From Armatimonadota bacterium (GTDB lineage: Bacteria; Armatimonadota; Fimbriimonadia; Fimbriimonadales; Fimbriimonadaceae), in the NCBI GenBank assembly GCA_016789105.1, contig JAEURN010000010.1, forward strand, positions 172,199-236,198: a DNA stretch of 64,000 nucleotides. Reading direction: 5' to 3'. Numbering within the stretch: position 1 is the first letter of the stretch; the number at the start of each line of letters is the position of its first letter. This document shows, piece by piece, positions 53,619-61,778 of the stretch. The position numbers were made by a program, and so were the translations under genes. Under the pieces are notes generated by a model, which saw only the letters and a list, made by a program, of their open reading frames with translations, was not told the origin of the DNA and did not search any database.

Positions 53619-55883
53619 ATGAGTTTCGGATTGCAGCTGCTATTGCCAGCTTCTCTCGCGCTTTCAGGTCTTGGCTCCGGCGAACTGAAAGTTGACTTAG
53701 GAAGCGTCTACCACCCTGTTTCTGGCATGGTTACGGTGGATCAGGCAGGAACCGCCTCGTTTGTAGGGAGTCCAGCGACTATCATCGCTTCAACTGAAGC
53801 AGGAGAACCTCCGCTTTCGTTGGAGTGGCGCATTCAATCGCCAACCCGGCAAGGTGGCGTTCGAGATGACCTGATCGAATACTCTCTCGCCGCTAAGTCC
53901 AGCGATGGGAAAGTCGGCCTCTATGCAAAGAAGAAGCCAGGAAGCATCCTATACAGCACCCCCGGGGCTTACCGTGTTTCCCTTCAGATTCCCGGGGCTT
54001 CGACATCCATTTATGAGCGAGAATTCCGGTGTGTCACCGGCAGAAGCGGTTATGTTGCTCCCGAGCAATACCAACCACCTGCGATTGCAAGACTCACCGT
54101 TCACCCGAGCAGCACTGGAAGGGGCGCACAGTTCCGACTGACGAACGATGTTCCAGAAATCGAAGCGTTTTGGAAAGGCAAGCTCAAATATCGGTGGTTA
54201 TCTGGCGGATCGAATTTACTCATTTCCGGTACGAACCTTTCCGCGACCGTCGATGCGTCATGGCTCTCTCGGATGAGAGTAGTTGGTCAGCCCCTTCCAG
54301 CAGGCGTCGCCGCGCACTACCAAAAGCTGCAGGAACTTGAATCTGGGCGATGGTTTGGCTGGCAGCCAACCGGAGTGGCCCCAGGAATGGTGGTTATTCA
54401 ATCGGAGCTTGACGGTGTGCCGCACCGTCGGTTCGTATTCAACCTGAATGATCCGGCAGGATGGGGATTCCAGTCTCTCACCCCGAGCGTTCACGATTCC
54501 GCAAAGCTCAGCCAGCAACCCAGTCAGCCTCAGTTCCTTGGGACGCTTCAATCAGGGAGTCAACAAACTCCGCCTGGAAGCCTCTTCAACTCTCAACCTG
54601 CTACGCCGCCTAGCCGGGAAGATGACTCGACGAAGTGGGTCGCAAGTGTAAGCTCAGTCATCGGCAAAGGATATCGGTTCTGGATTACCAAGGACAGTCC
54701 ATCGGCTTTGCCGAGCCGTATTCTCGGATATCTCCCGTTCAGCGAAGAAGAAGCAAGTCATGTTCTTCCCAAGGCGTCAAACAAAGAGAGCTTCCTCTTC
54801 GCTGGCCCTCATGCGCATACCTACCTGATTGTGGAACGGGGTGTGCCATGGGCAAGTGAGTACCAGCTTAACGGCAACGGTGCGAGCAACTTCTCGGTCT
54901 CGCAAGCAAAGCCCCTGTTCTACGCGACCAACTTTGACGATAAGGGCATCTACGATCCAAGCAAGTACACAGTTGCTCCTATTTTTGGGCCGATACGGTC
55001 GTCAGATACGGGAACACCCGTAACTTCACCCGGAACAAGCCATTCGGTTCGCCGGGTGCCACAAACCTATATCCCCTTCGAGAAGGCGCAGTTCAAGATT
55101 GAAAAGTCAGGTAATTACGCTTCGTTCGGGTACGTCGAGAATGCATTCCCGGTGGACTGCTATGGTACGACTTCCTTTGCTTCCACGTTCGATCCCCAAA
55201 AATTAGGACACGACAGACTCTCTTTCACCTTGATTCGTCGGGATATTAGCTCTAGAACTCCCTTAGCTCGTGCGCAAGTTGGAGAGCGGAAGGTCAGGAA
55301 TCCGCTACTTCCTGGAATGGGTGACTACCTCCTTTACATTCCTACCTCCGCAGTTGGGAAGTCAGCACCTCAAGTGATCGTGAATTTCTCCACCAGGCAG
55401 CTTCGACTCATCGGCAAGCAGTATGCGGATGCGAACGGGGCTATTCTCGTCTGCGGATTCAGTCCGGAAAATGCCCTTTTCACAGACATTTTCCGATACC
55501 GTGACGCCCTGATCGCCCATGTCACCGAAACCCTTCCAGTTACCCAGAACTCAGTGATTTGGACAGGGCTCAGCGGAGGTGCGAACATTGCTGGAAACTC
55601 AGCCATCGCATTCCCTTACTTAACGAGGGGCGCAATTCCCATCGGCTCACCAGCAGATTTTGCCGCTGGAGCATTTTCAATCACAACGCCCGTGGTCAAT
55701 TTCCATGGCAATCGAGACTCCCTCAATGGACTCGGACACTCAGGCATTCAGATCAAACTCGGGAAGAACTGGGCAAACATTACCTACCAAGGTGGTCACG
55801 TCTGGCCATCTGAATCCGAGTTTTCGGGAGCACTCACAAAACTGAACAGCATGCCCGCCCCGAGGTTGGATCGATCATGGTAA
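53619..55883 (+). CDS. Large secreted protein with C-terminal alpha/beta-hydrolase-like domain
   Basis: A 754-residue protein with a short signal peptide (FGLQLLLPASLALSGLGSG). The first about 350 residues are beta-rich with Ig-like motifs (PLSLEWRIQSPTRQGG, AYRVSLQIPGASTS). The C-terminal region contains the nucleophile elbow GLSGGAN (Ser652), then HGNRD (Asp700) and GGHVWP (His727), in the order and spacing of an alpha/beta-hydrolase triad (esterase/PHB-depolymerase-like). The next gene overlaps it by seven bases (ATGGTAA). It faces away from the XRE regulator across the operator pair, so it may be in the same regulon. The substrate is unknown. Confidence 0.75.
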   Translation: MSFGLQLLLPASLALSGLGSGELKVDLGSVYHPVSGMVTVDQAGTASFVGSPATIIASTEAGEPPLSLEWRIQSPTRQGGVRDDLIEYSLAAKSSDGKVGLYAKKKPGSILYSTPGAYRVSLQIPGASTSIYEREFRCVTGRSGYVAPEQYQPPAIARLTVHPSSTGRGAQFRLTNDVPEIEAFWKGKLKYRWLSGGSNLLISGTNLSATVDASWLSRMRVVGQPLPAGVAAHYQKLQELESGRWFGWQPTGVAPGMVVIQSELDGVPHRRFVFNLNDPAGWGFQSLTPSVHDSAKLSQQPSQPQFLGTLQSGSQQTPPGSLFNSQPATPPSREDDSTKWVASVSSVIGKGYRFWITKDSPSALPSRILGYLPFSEEEASHVLPKASNKESFLFAGPHAHTYLIVERGVPWASEYQLNGNGASNFSVSQAKPLFYATNFDDKGIYDPSKYTVAPIFGPIRSSDTGTPVTSPGTSHSVRRVPQTYIPFEKAQFKIEKSGNYASFGYVENAFPVDCYGTTSFASTFDPQKLGHDRLSFTLIRRDISSRTPLARAQVGERKVRNPLLPGMGDYLLYIPTSAVGKSAPQVIVNFSTRQLRLIGKQYADANGAILVCGFSPENALFTDIFRYRDALIAHVTETLPVTQNSVIWTGLSGGANIAGNSAIAFPYLTRGAIPIGSPADFAAGAFSITTPVVNFHGNRDSLNGLGHSGIQIKLGKNWANITYQGGHVWPSESEFSGALTKLNSMPAPRLDRSW

Positions 55884-56845
55884 GCAAACTAATGCCCCAA
55901 CGACTTCTTATCTGCGCCTCGCTCGTATTGCTTTCAGCTGCGAGTCAGGCTGATGTCGTCGGGAAAGTTAAGAGCATTGATCAGTCCGGCATCGCTCTTG
56001 ATATCGGGCAGATACTCCCGTGGGGCACGAGAATCACCGCCGACCAGCGTCGAGTGATCCAGCAACAGTTACCCTCCGGGAGTCTTGCCAGAATCGTCCT
56101 GGTGGACGGCAAAGTCGTTTCAGCGCGTATCACCTCAATAAACCCCGCGCAGGTCACTGAGACGAGTTTGACGGCTCTCAAGCCATATTCCGGTGGATAC
56201 TCATTTCAGGCAGGGCACAGTTTTTGGGGGTTCGTGCCCACGCAGACGGGTTTCAACCGAGGCAAAGGGCAGACCATCTACCAACTCGGTGGCGGATACG
56301 ACTCGTTCCGATTCAAGTTCTGCTTCTCCGAGAAGGACGGCTCTGGCAAGCTCTGTTATCGGCTTGACGGCGGCGAACCAGTCGTTACACCAATCTCAAA
56401 CACCGAACTGACCAGCATTGTAATCGACGTCAAAGGCGTCCAGTCCATTCAGCTCTGGGCAGAAGGGCAAACAGAGGACACCACGGGCACGGACAACTTC
56501 GTCATTGATCCGATTCTGATGAAACTGCCTTCGAGCGTTCCGGTACTCGCTTCGCCAGCCAACAGAGAGAATATCGAGCCATCAGAAGAGCTGCGTTGGC
56601 GATCTGTTTCGGATGCCGTTGGCTACCGAGTTGAACTCGAATGCGTCCGCCTCTACGACACTTCAGCGGCAAACCGTCAGAGGTTCTTCTCAATTCAAAC
56701 AACCTCAGAGGTTCGAGTCGTGAGACTAGCAGATCTGAAGCTCCCCGACGGTGAATACCGTTGGCGTGTCCACTCACTCAACGACGTCGGAGTTATGGGG
56801 CAAATGACCGAGTGGTGGTCGTTCCTCCTCGAAGAAAAGGAGTAA
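55877..56845 (+). CDS. Secreted beta-sandwich protein with NPCBM-like domain
   Basis: A 322-residue protein with a signal peptide (LLICASLVLLSAASQADVVG). After an N-terminal region of about 90 residues with GKVKSIDQSGIALDI and RIVLVDGKVVSARI, a jelly-roll region (YDSFRFKFCFSEKDGSGK then SIQLWAEGQTEDTTGTDNFV) resembles the NPCBM carbohydrate-binding fold, followed by an Ig/FN3-like end (GEYRWRVHSLNDVGVMG). It overlaps the hydrolase gene by seven bases and probably forms a complex or functional pair with it. Confidence 0.65.
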   Translation: MVSKLMPQRLLICASLVLLSAASQADVVGKVKSIDQSGIALDIGQILPWGTRITADQRRVIQQQLPSGSLARIVLVDGKVVSARITSINPAQVTETSLTALKPYSGGYSFQAGHSFWGFVPTQTGFNRGKGQTIYQLGGGYDSFRFKFCFSEKDGSGKLCYRLDGGEPVVTPISNTELTSIVIDVKGVQSIQLWAEGQTEDTTGTDNFVIDPILMKLPSSVPVLASPANRENIEPSEELRWRSVSDAVGYRVELECVRLYDTSAANRQRFFSIQTTSEVRVVRLADLKLPDGEYRWRVHSLNDVGVMGQMTEWWSFLLEEKE

Positions 56846-56963
56846 CGCCAGTTGAGTTACTCCTTATAGTTCCCACCCTCCACCCTGTTTGTTTGTCTCG
56901 ACTAGGGTCGAGGTAACTTCCGGGGCTTCCGGCAGTCGTTTGTTGAGGGTCGCTACTCGGTGT

Positions 56964-57086
56964 TGTGGATAACTCCTCGCGCGCGCTTTTCTTTCAATAT
57001 TTCTTTCTTGCTTTTGTTACGCGCGAGGATGGGGTGGACACAAATCGTCTCATTTTGAAGCGTCAACTTTGCCAGGCAGTGGATAA
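56964..57086. other. Candidate replication origin of the element
   Basis: A perfect DnaA box (TGTGGATAA, minus TTATCCACA) at 56964-56972, a 9-base inverted repeat CCTCGCGCG/CGCGCGAGG (56975-56983 and 57020-57028) enclosing an AT-rich T/C tract of about 35 bases, and a second near-consensus DnaA box (AGTGGATAA) at 57078-57086. It sits just past the end of the winged-helix replication gene. These are the usual parts of a plasmid oriV; function is inferred. Confidence 0.5.
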
Positions 57087-57358
57087 CTCAGGTCGATTGC
57101 GATGAGGCCACGCGAAGCCAGTCGGGTTAGCCCTCGGTGAACGCTAGATCGCTTGATCCCGGTCCAAGCCTCTAGCTGCTCATAGGTTGCGGACAGGGGA
57201 ATGTGAAACCGCCGCAGACCATAGGCGCGGCGGGAAATCACCAGGAGGAGCCGGAGTTCAGGGTTCGAGAGGATCGGGAGCAGCCGGTCCAAATGTGAGT
57301 TCGGGATCTTCGTCCACTCGGTCACTGGTGGCGGGAACTTCGGGGAGATACTTGGCAT
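57050..57358 (-). CDS. Winged-helix replication initiator-like protein (N-terminal domain type)
   Basis: About 102 residues from the ATG at 57358 (a GTG at 57325 is possible). IPNSHLDRLLPILSNPELRL then LLVISRRAYGLRR and TYEQLEAWTGIKRSSVHRGL followed by LASRGLI is the pattern of phage/plasmid replication proteins with an N-terminal winged helix (Rep_O/DnaD-like). In other proteins this domain is fused to a C-terminal YPxExIxxQL module. Here that module is encoded by the overlapping upstream gene, so Rep seems split. It overlaps that gene by about 100 bases, which is unusual and may mean one start is wrong. Confidence 0.6.
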   Translation of the reverse strand: MPSISPKFPPPVTEWTKIPNSHLDRLLPILSNPELRLLLVISRRAYGLRRFHIPLSATYEQLEAWTGIKRSSVHRGLTRLASRGLIAIDLSYPLPGKVDASK

Positions 57359-57569
57359 AGGTGAACTCTTTAGGAGGTGAGTAGTTGCCCCGAACTGCCT
57401 CGATGATGAAGGCGTTGGGGCGCTTTGCTTTGCGGTAAGGCAGATACAGGAGTTGCCGTTCGATCTCTTCCACCGGGTAGTCGCGGAGGAGTTGAGCAAC
57501 CCCGGCGTTGGAGACGTTCAGCTTAAACAGTTCGGTTGCCACCGCCGTCATACGCTCAAGGGTGGTCAT
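57258..57569 (-). CDS. Replication-protein C-terminal-like small protein
   Basis: A 103-residue protein. VSNAGVAQLLRDYPVEEIER then QLLYLPYRKAKRPNAFIIEA and VRGNYSPPKEF match the short helical C-terminal module seen in many plasmid and phage replication initiators, where it contacts the helicase or primase. The ATG overlaps the stop of the Mrr-like gene (ATGA). It precedes the winged-helix partner, the reverse of the usual domain order. The tail is acidic and Pro-rich. Confidence 0.6.
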   Translation of the reverse strand: MTTLERMTAVATELFKLNVSNAGVAQLLRDYPVEEIERQLLYLPYRKAKRPNAFIIEAVRGNYSPPKEFTYAKYLPEVPATSDRVDEDPELTFGPAAPDPLEP

Positions 57570-58075
57570 CGCACAGCTTCGATGAAGCGGCTGACCTGAC
57601 GACTCATTCGGTCGAGGTGGCGGAAGAACGGCTCATCGACCTGAAGATTCGGGACTTCCCGGACTCCGATCTTGTGCTGGATCAGGAGCCGAGCGAACTC
57701 GGTTCCAGTGACCACCCGAATGCGAATCGGCTCGTGACTTCCAAGATGAAACTCGGCCGAGTTGGTGAGCCCGTGGGTGGAGATCAGGATTCCATAATCC
57801 GAGCCGGTGCGACGCACGACCCCTGCCAGTTCATCGAGCATCCGCACCCGAACCTCTTGCCCCACAAACTTCACCACGGTCTGCACGTCAAAGAGCCCGA
57901 GGCGGTCATCAACAGTGAATTCGTGCCCTCCGAGGTAGGTTTTCTCCTTGCGCTCCCTTCGACCCATGAACTGAATGGACTTGTATCCAAGTCGGTCGAG
58001 GAGTTGCCGCACCAGCAGCATTTGAACATGGAATGAAGACACGCGAACAATTGAGAGAAGGTCTTTCTCAAGCAT
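57566..58075 (-). CDS. Mrr-like restriction-endonuclease-fold protein
   Basis: A 169-residue protein. LLVRQLLDRLGYKSIQFMGR, LFDVQTVVKFVGQEVRVRML then ELAGVVRRTGSDYGILISTH and RVVTGTEFARLLIQHKIGV follow the Mrr_cat/restriction-endonuclease-like order. In true Mrr the core ends QVKxY; here VVKF stands at that place, so the catalytic Gln/Glu may be altered. Mrr-fold proteins on mobile elements are used for restriction of modified DNA or in replication and repair. It lies between a regulator and the replication genes in one operon. Confidence 0.65.
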   Translation of the reverse strand: MLEKDLLSIVRVSSFHVQMLLVRQLLDRLGYKSIQFMGRRERKEKTYLGGHEFTVDDRLGLFDVQTVVKFVGQEVRVRMLDELAGVVRRTGSDYGILISTHGLTNSAEFHLGSHEPIRIRVVTGTEFARLLIQHKIGVREVPNLQVDEPFFRHLDRMSRQVSRFIEAVR

Positions 58076-58085
58076 GGCAGTGGGT

Positions 58086-58508
58086 TTATTTCTGAGTTGA
58101 GGAAGGAGTTACGCCGCGAGGGTGACGACTGGAAACCCACTTGCCTGGCTCAATTCCAGCGAAGGCAGGCTTCAGGTCTCCGAACTCGTCGTAGGCGTTG
58201 TCCGGAAGGCTCGGTTGACTCCGGGTCACATCGCAACAGAAAGGCGTTGGGAAGCGACCACCTTCTGCGATGAGGTCACGCGGGTCGATCCGGAATCCGA
58301 GTTCTCGCTCGACGGCTTCGGTGATCCGGGTGACCGTGAGGAACGACGGGTTACCGCCTCCTCTCAAGATTCGGAAGACGGAAGCGGGATGGACTCCAGC
58401 GTCTTGGGAAAGCCGAGAGGGAGCTTTGAATGAATAGCGTTTGGTATGGGCGAGAACATCCGCGAGGCGAGAGATCGTTTGGTCAAAGTGGTGGGGTGAT
58501 GGTGTCAT
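58086..58508 (-). CDS. XRE-like helix-turn-helix protein, first gene of the replication operon
   Basis: About 140 residues from the ATG at 58508 (a GTG at 58544 is possible). The HTH (APSRLSQDAGVHPASVFRIL then RGGGNPSFLTVTRITEAVE) resembles lambda-repressor-type folds with a Gly-rich turn. The C-terminal part is Pro/Ser-rich and without features. It is divergent from the radC-like gene, with an inverted repeat between. Probable regulator of the replication operon. Confidence 0.7.
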   Translation of the reverse strand: MTPSPHHFDQTISRLADVLAHTKRYSFKAPSRLSQDAGVHPASVFRILRGGGNPSFLTVTRITEAVERELGFRIDPRDLIAEGGRFPTPFCCDVTRSQPSLPDNAYDEFGDLKPAFAGIEPGKWVSSRHPRGVTPSSTQK

Positions 58509-58918
58509 GGCGGTAGTCTCGCTCGGGTTGTTGGGAGTGCTCACAAATCCTCGCCCGAACGAAAACCGAACGCAAGAGCGAGAGTTTTTGCATGCTTCCG
58601 AAATGCATTGCAGGAGCGAAAATCACTTCACTCGTGACTTCCAGAGCCTATTTCCACCCCGGTCAGAACCCCGGCTAGAGGGGCGGCTAGGTCTAGCCTA
58701 GCCGTTTGAACCTGCGTACAGCGGTTCCAATACTCAACCCTCTTGCTTCGCAATCGGTCTTTCTTGCTCCTTCTGCTTTCGTTCACTCCCGTTCAACTCA
58801 ATCATCAGTTCCAATCTTTCCCGATGGTCAAACCATCGAGGCTCTATCCCGAGCGGGGGCGGTCGCAGGGATGTTCTAAAAGCTGATTGACCTCTCAAGC
58901 CAAGAGACCGTGGAGGTC
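58509..58918. other. Divergent regulatory region between the HTH gene and the RadC-like gene
   Basis: About 410 bases with no convincing gene. It contains the inverted repeat at 58684-58704 with an extra CGGCTAG copy just upstream (near 58671), and AT-rich sequence at 58580-58640. Several weak short frames were judged non-coding. Confidence 0.5.
58684..58704. promoter_or_regulatory. Inverted repeat operator candidate CGGCTAGG-N5-CCTAGCCG
   Basis: Perfect 8-base arms with a 5-base centre between the divergent HTH and RadC-like genes. It could be bound by the HTH protein encoded at 58086-58508. Confidence 0.5.
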
Positions 58919-59374
58919 ATGAGAGATGATCTTTCAAAACCAGAGTTCCCCGTGATCCGGGTACAGCTCGTTCGCGAATCGAGCGAGCGGCGAGAATCCA
59001 TTTCGGGTCCAGCCACAGCGGCGAAAGTTGCCGAGCACTTCCTTAGTCTCTGCGACCGAGAGCAACTAATAGTAATGATGCTCACCGCGAAGAACGATCT
59101 GATCGGCGTTCACGTGGCGAGCATCGGCAACCTCACGAGCGCCATCGTCTGCCCAAGAGAGGTATTCAAAGCCGCGATCCTGGCGAACGCCTGTTCGATT
59201 ATCGTCGCTCACAACCACCCATCCGGCGATCCGGAGCCGTCGCCTGAGGACTATGAGGTCACGAGGACGCTCAAGGCCGCCGGAAAGCTTCTTGGGATTC
59301 CGCTTGAAGATCACATCGTTATTGGAAGCCCGGGCCGGTACGTGAGCTTCAGAGACCTTGGGGAGCTACCGTGA
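58919..59374 (+). CDS. RadC-like JAB-domain protein
   Basis: A 151-residue protein corresponding to the JAB (MPN) domain of RadC. The metal motif is intact: AHNHPSGDPEPSPED (HxHx7S-D pattern), with an upstream Glu expected in SLCDREQLIVMML. It lacks the N-terminal helix-hairpin-helix part of full RadC, as is usual on mobile elements. RadC-like proteins are frequent near phage and ICE defence or anti-restriction genes; the biochemical role is unclear. I took the ATG at 58919 rather than a GTG three codons earlier. Confidence 0.88.
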   Translation: MRDDLSKPEFPVIRVQLVRESSERRESISGPATAAKVAEHFLSLCDREQLIVMMLTAKNDLIGVHVASIGNLTSAIVCPREVFKAAILANACSIIVAHNHPSGDPEPSPEDYEVTRTLKAAGKLLGIPLEDHIVIGSPGRYVSFRDLGELP

Positions 59375-59473
59375 CAACTGAGCGAGCACAAGCCCATCCG
59401 CGAGTGCAATTGCTGGCAGTTCCATGCCCCGAGGCACAGTGCCGATCACGCCAAGTCATTGGCGAGGAATCCC

Positions 59474-59686
59474 ATGAGCACTAACCTCAAGCATGCTGAC
59501 TTTGAAGTCGAAAATCACGGAACGATCTTCCTCATTCGCCCGACCTCCGAAGCGGGAGAGGATCACTTTGCGGAACTTGATCCGTGGCAGCACACCTTCT
59601 TCGGCAACGCCCTTGCCGTGGAGCATAGATACCTTGAGGAAGTTGTACTCCTACTCCAGGAGGACTTCATCGTCCTTCCCGCCTAA
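59474..59686 (+). CDS. Small hypothetical protein, 70 residues
   Basis: MSTNLKHADFEVENHGTIFL, then IRPTS, and FFGNALAVEHRYLEEVVLLL. I recall similar short proteins on mobile elements but cannot name a family. The start at 59474 fits better than an in-frame ATG-type start at 59459. A GC-rich hairpin (GACCCCGC/GCGGGGTC, 59691-59710) follows the stop codon. Confidence 0.6.
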   Translation: MSTNLKHADFEVENHGTIFLIRPTSEAGEDHFAELDPWQHTFFGNALAVEHRYLEEVVLLLQEDFIVLPA

Positions 59687-59719
59687 CCCAGACCCCGCCC
59701 GCGCGGGGTCTTCCGACTG

Positions 59720-59893
59720 ATGTGGCTTCCAACGCCCACGGAAGCCGAAGTAGAACGCTTCCGCGAGCTTTTGCAGTCCACATGTGGGGTCGAATGCGAT
59801 AGCGTGGAAGCGAGGGCGCTTAACGAACTCCTCATCCAAGTTCTGATCATCCAAACCAATGAAGTGCATTATCTACGCAAGGAAATCAACTGA
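59720..59893 (+). CDS. Small protein overlapping the serine recombinase start, 57 residues
   Basis: A short open frame starting MWLPTPTEAEVERFREL and ending HYLRKEIN. It is helical and acidic, with two Cys spaced CGVEC, and reads codon-like throughout. It overlaps the recombinase gene by 35 bases in another frame, so coupling is likely. A directionality factor or accessory protein for the recombinase is possible but unproven. Confidence 0.5.
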   Translation: MWLPTPTEAEVERFRELLQSTCGVECDSVEARALNELLIQVLIIQTNEVHYLRKEIN

Positions 59894-61487
59894 ATCTGGG
59901 GAACGGCAGGTTCAGAGTTTAGACGACCAGCTTCGCATCATGCGAGAAGTTGCACACCGGACCGGATATGTTGTGATTGAGGAGATTGCAGAGTCGCGTT
60001 CTGCAAAACATCCAAATAATCGACCTGGATTTAGTCGCCTACTCGAGCTCATTCGGACCGGGAAAGCAAGCGCCATCCTGGTTTGGCACGTGAACCGACT
60101 TACCCGGAACCCCCAGGAAGGAGGGACTCTGGGCCAGCTCCTTCTCGATGGCGAGATAGAGGTAATTCAAACGCCGGAGCGCAAATACGTGAGCGATGAT
60201 AGCCCAATCTTTCTCGCTCTCGAATCCGCCGTAGCCGCCGGACAGAGTCAAAACTTGAGCCGAGATGTTACTAGGGGTATGGAGAGCAAGGCTGAAAAAG
60301 GATGGCTGCCAGGAAAGCCACCGCTAGGATATCGCAATAACCCTTGGACAAGGGAGATAGAACCGAATCCAGAAAGTTTTCCATGGGTTGAGAAAGCATG
60401 GCAACTCATTGTTGATTCGCCTCTTTCTGTTCGAGATATCTCCAATGCTCTCGATTCTGAGTGGCCGACCGTCGACAAAAAAGCCGCCGAGCACCGCTTC
60501 CGGAAGCTCTACGCTCTGTTCCGAAATCCCTTCTATGCTGGGCTCTTTCGATTTCAAGGCAAGCTCCACGAAGGAAAGCACCAAGCTGTTGTCGGCAGAG
60601 CGGAGTTTGAGTTCGTCCAGCAGAAGTTAAGCCGTTGCGGTGAAGCCGTCCGACCACAGCGTCACGAGCCACTGTTTAGGGGTCTTATTCGATGCGGGAC
60701 ATGCGGTGGACCGGCAACGGTCACAAAGGCTCAGAAGCAAGCAAAGGACGGTTCAATACTTCAATACGTTTATTATCACTGCACTGGTCACCGAGGGTGC
60801 AGGAAGCGGGTGGTCGAAGAGAACGTTATAAGGCAGGCGTTAATCGAGTTTGCTAAGAGTGTTTCCATCGCTCCTGCAGTTTCCGAATTCCTGCTAGCAC
60901 AACTCCAGGGGATTAGGGCCGCACATGAAGCCACGACGATAGCGGCTTCCCGAAGATTGACAGGAAGCCGCGCGAAGCTGCAGGAACGGCTACACAGGCT
61001 CCATAGCATGCGAATGGACGGTGAGATTACGACAGAGGAATACATGTCGCTCAAGGCGTCGCTCAATGCTCAAACGCTGGAAGTAGATGCTGGCATCGAG
61101 AAGTGCCAGTCGCGAGCGGACGCTGTTCGCCTCAAGCTTCGGTGCGTTGTAGAGGCCGGCCGAGAGGCGTTTCGCCTCGAAGAGCATGAGACAGAATCTA
61201 ACTTGAAGATTCTGGCTACCAGACTGCGAAACTCCGTTTACATTCGCGACCGTCAGGTTGAGATACGCATGGATGAAATACTTCAGAAGATAGCTTCGTT
61301 CAAACCGCTGATTAGTCAGTCTCAGAGCCTTGAACCAAGGAGTTCTGGCACTCCAATTCTCGATTGGTGCACGCCTTTGTGGGATGTTCTAAACGGATCA
61401 TTCCAGCAACAGCTCGAAGAGCTGGATGAGGCGGCTCCACCAGTCATACCAAACGTGCCACAGGGTGTCCAGAAGGCTCCTTTATAA
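59859..61487 (+). CDS. Large serine recombinase
   Basis: A 542-residue site-specific recombinase. The resolvase domain starts MKCIIYARKS with the nucleophile Ser10, then DDQLRIMRE and WHVNRLTRN. A recombinase domain with GWLPGKPPLGYRNNP is near 150. A zinc ribbon uses C279, C282, C308 and C314 (LIRCGTCG ... YYHCTGHRGC), and a coiled coil follows near 370-440. Size and order are those of large serine integrases or transposases such as those of IS607-unrelated, Tn5397/phiC31-like elements. A second integrase besides the tyrosine type suggests a nested or composite element. Confidence 0.93.
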   Translation: MKCIIYARKSTESGERQVQSLDDQLRIMREVAHRTGYVVIEEIAESRSAKHPNNRPGFSRLLELIRTGKASAILVWHVNRLTRNPQEGGTLGQLLLDGEIEVIQTPERKYVSDDSPIFLALESAVAAGQSQNLSRDVTRGMESKAEKGWLPGKPPLGYRNNPWTREIEPNPESFPWVEKAWQLIVDSPLSVRDISNALDSEWPTVDKKAAEHRFRKLYALFRNPFYAGLFRFQGKLHEGKHQAVVGRAEFEFVQQKLSRCGEAVRPQRHEPLFRGLIRCGTCGGPATVTKAQKQAKDGSILQYVYYHCTGHRGCRKRVVEENVIRQALIEFAKSVSIAPAVSEFLLAQLQGIRAAHEATTIAASRRLTGSRAKLQERLHRLHSMRMDGEITTEEYMSLKASLNAQTLEVDAGIEKCQSRADAVRLKLRCVVEAGREAFRLEEHETESNLKILATRLRNSVYIRDRQVEIRMDEILQKIASFKPLISQSQSLEPRSSGTPILDWCTPLWDVLNGSFQQQLEELDEAAPPVIPNVPQGVQKAPL

Positions 61488-61531
61488 GGGCTATCCGACT
61501 TCACCGAGGGTGCCTGGAGGGGCACTACAAA

Positions 61532-61669
61532 GTGGCAGCCATTTTCTCAGAAGCACTTTCGATCTCGATGCCACTCCGTCGTAAGTCTCCCAAGCTTTCG
61601 GGAGAAAGCTCGCAGAAGCATTCGAGGAGCACAGACCCTTCGACGGAAGTTGAATCTGTGCTGCTTTGA
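61532..61669 (+). CDS. Possible small protein, 45 residues
   Basis: A GTG start with GGAGG 11 bases upstream gives a basic, Ser-rich peptide (IFSEALSISMPLRRKSPKL). It lies in the otherwise empty 290 bases after the serine recombinase. Only the ribosome binding site supports it. Confidence 0.25.
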   Translation: MAAIFSEALSISMPLRRKSPKLSGESSQKHSRSTDPSTEVESVLL

Positions 61670-61778
61670 GAGGCACGTGGAATAATGGTCCAATGATGGC
61701 TAGAGATTCCGTTCCTTCTCATCACCGGGATTCAAGTTCCCGTCTGTTCACCGCTCCCACTTACGTGAGGTTCAAGCC

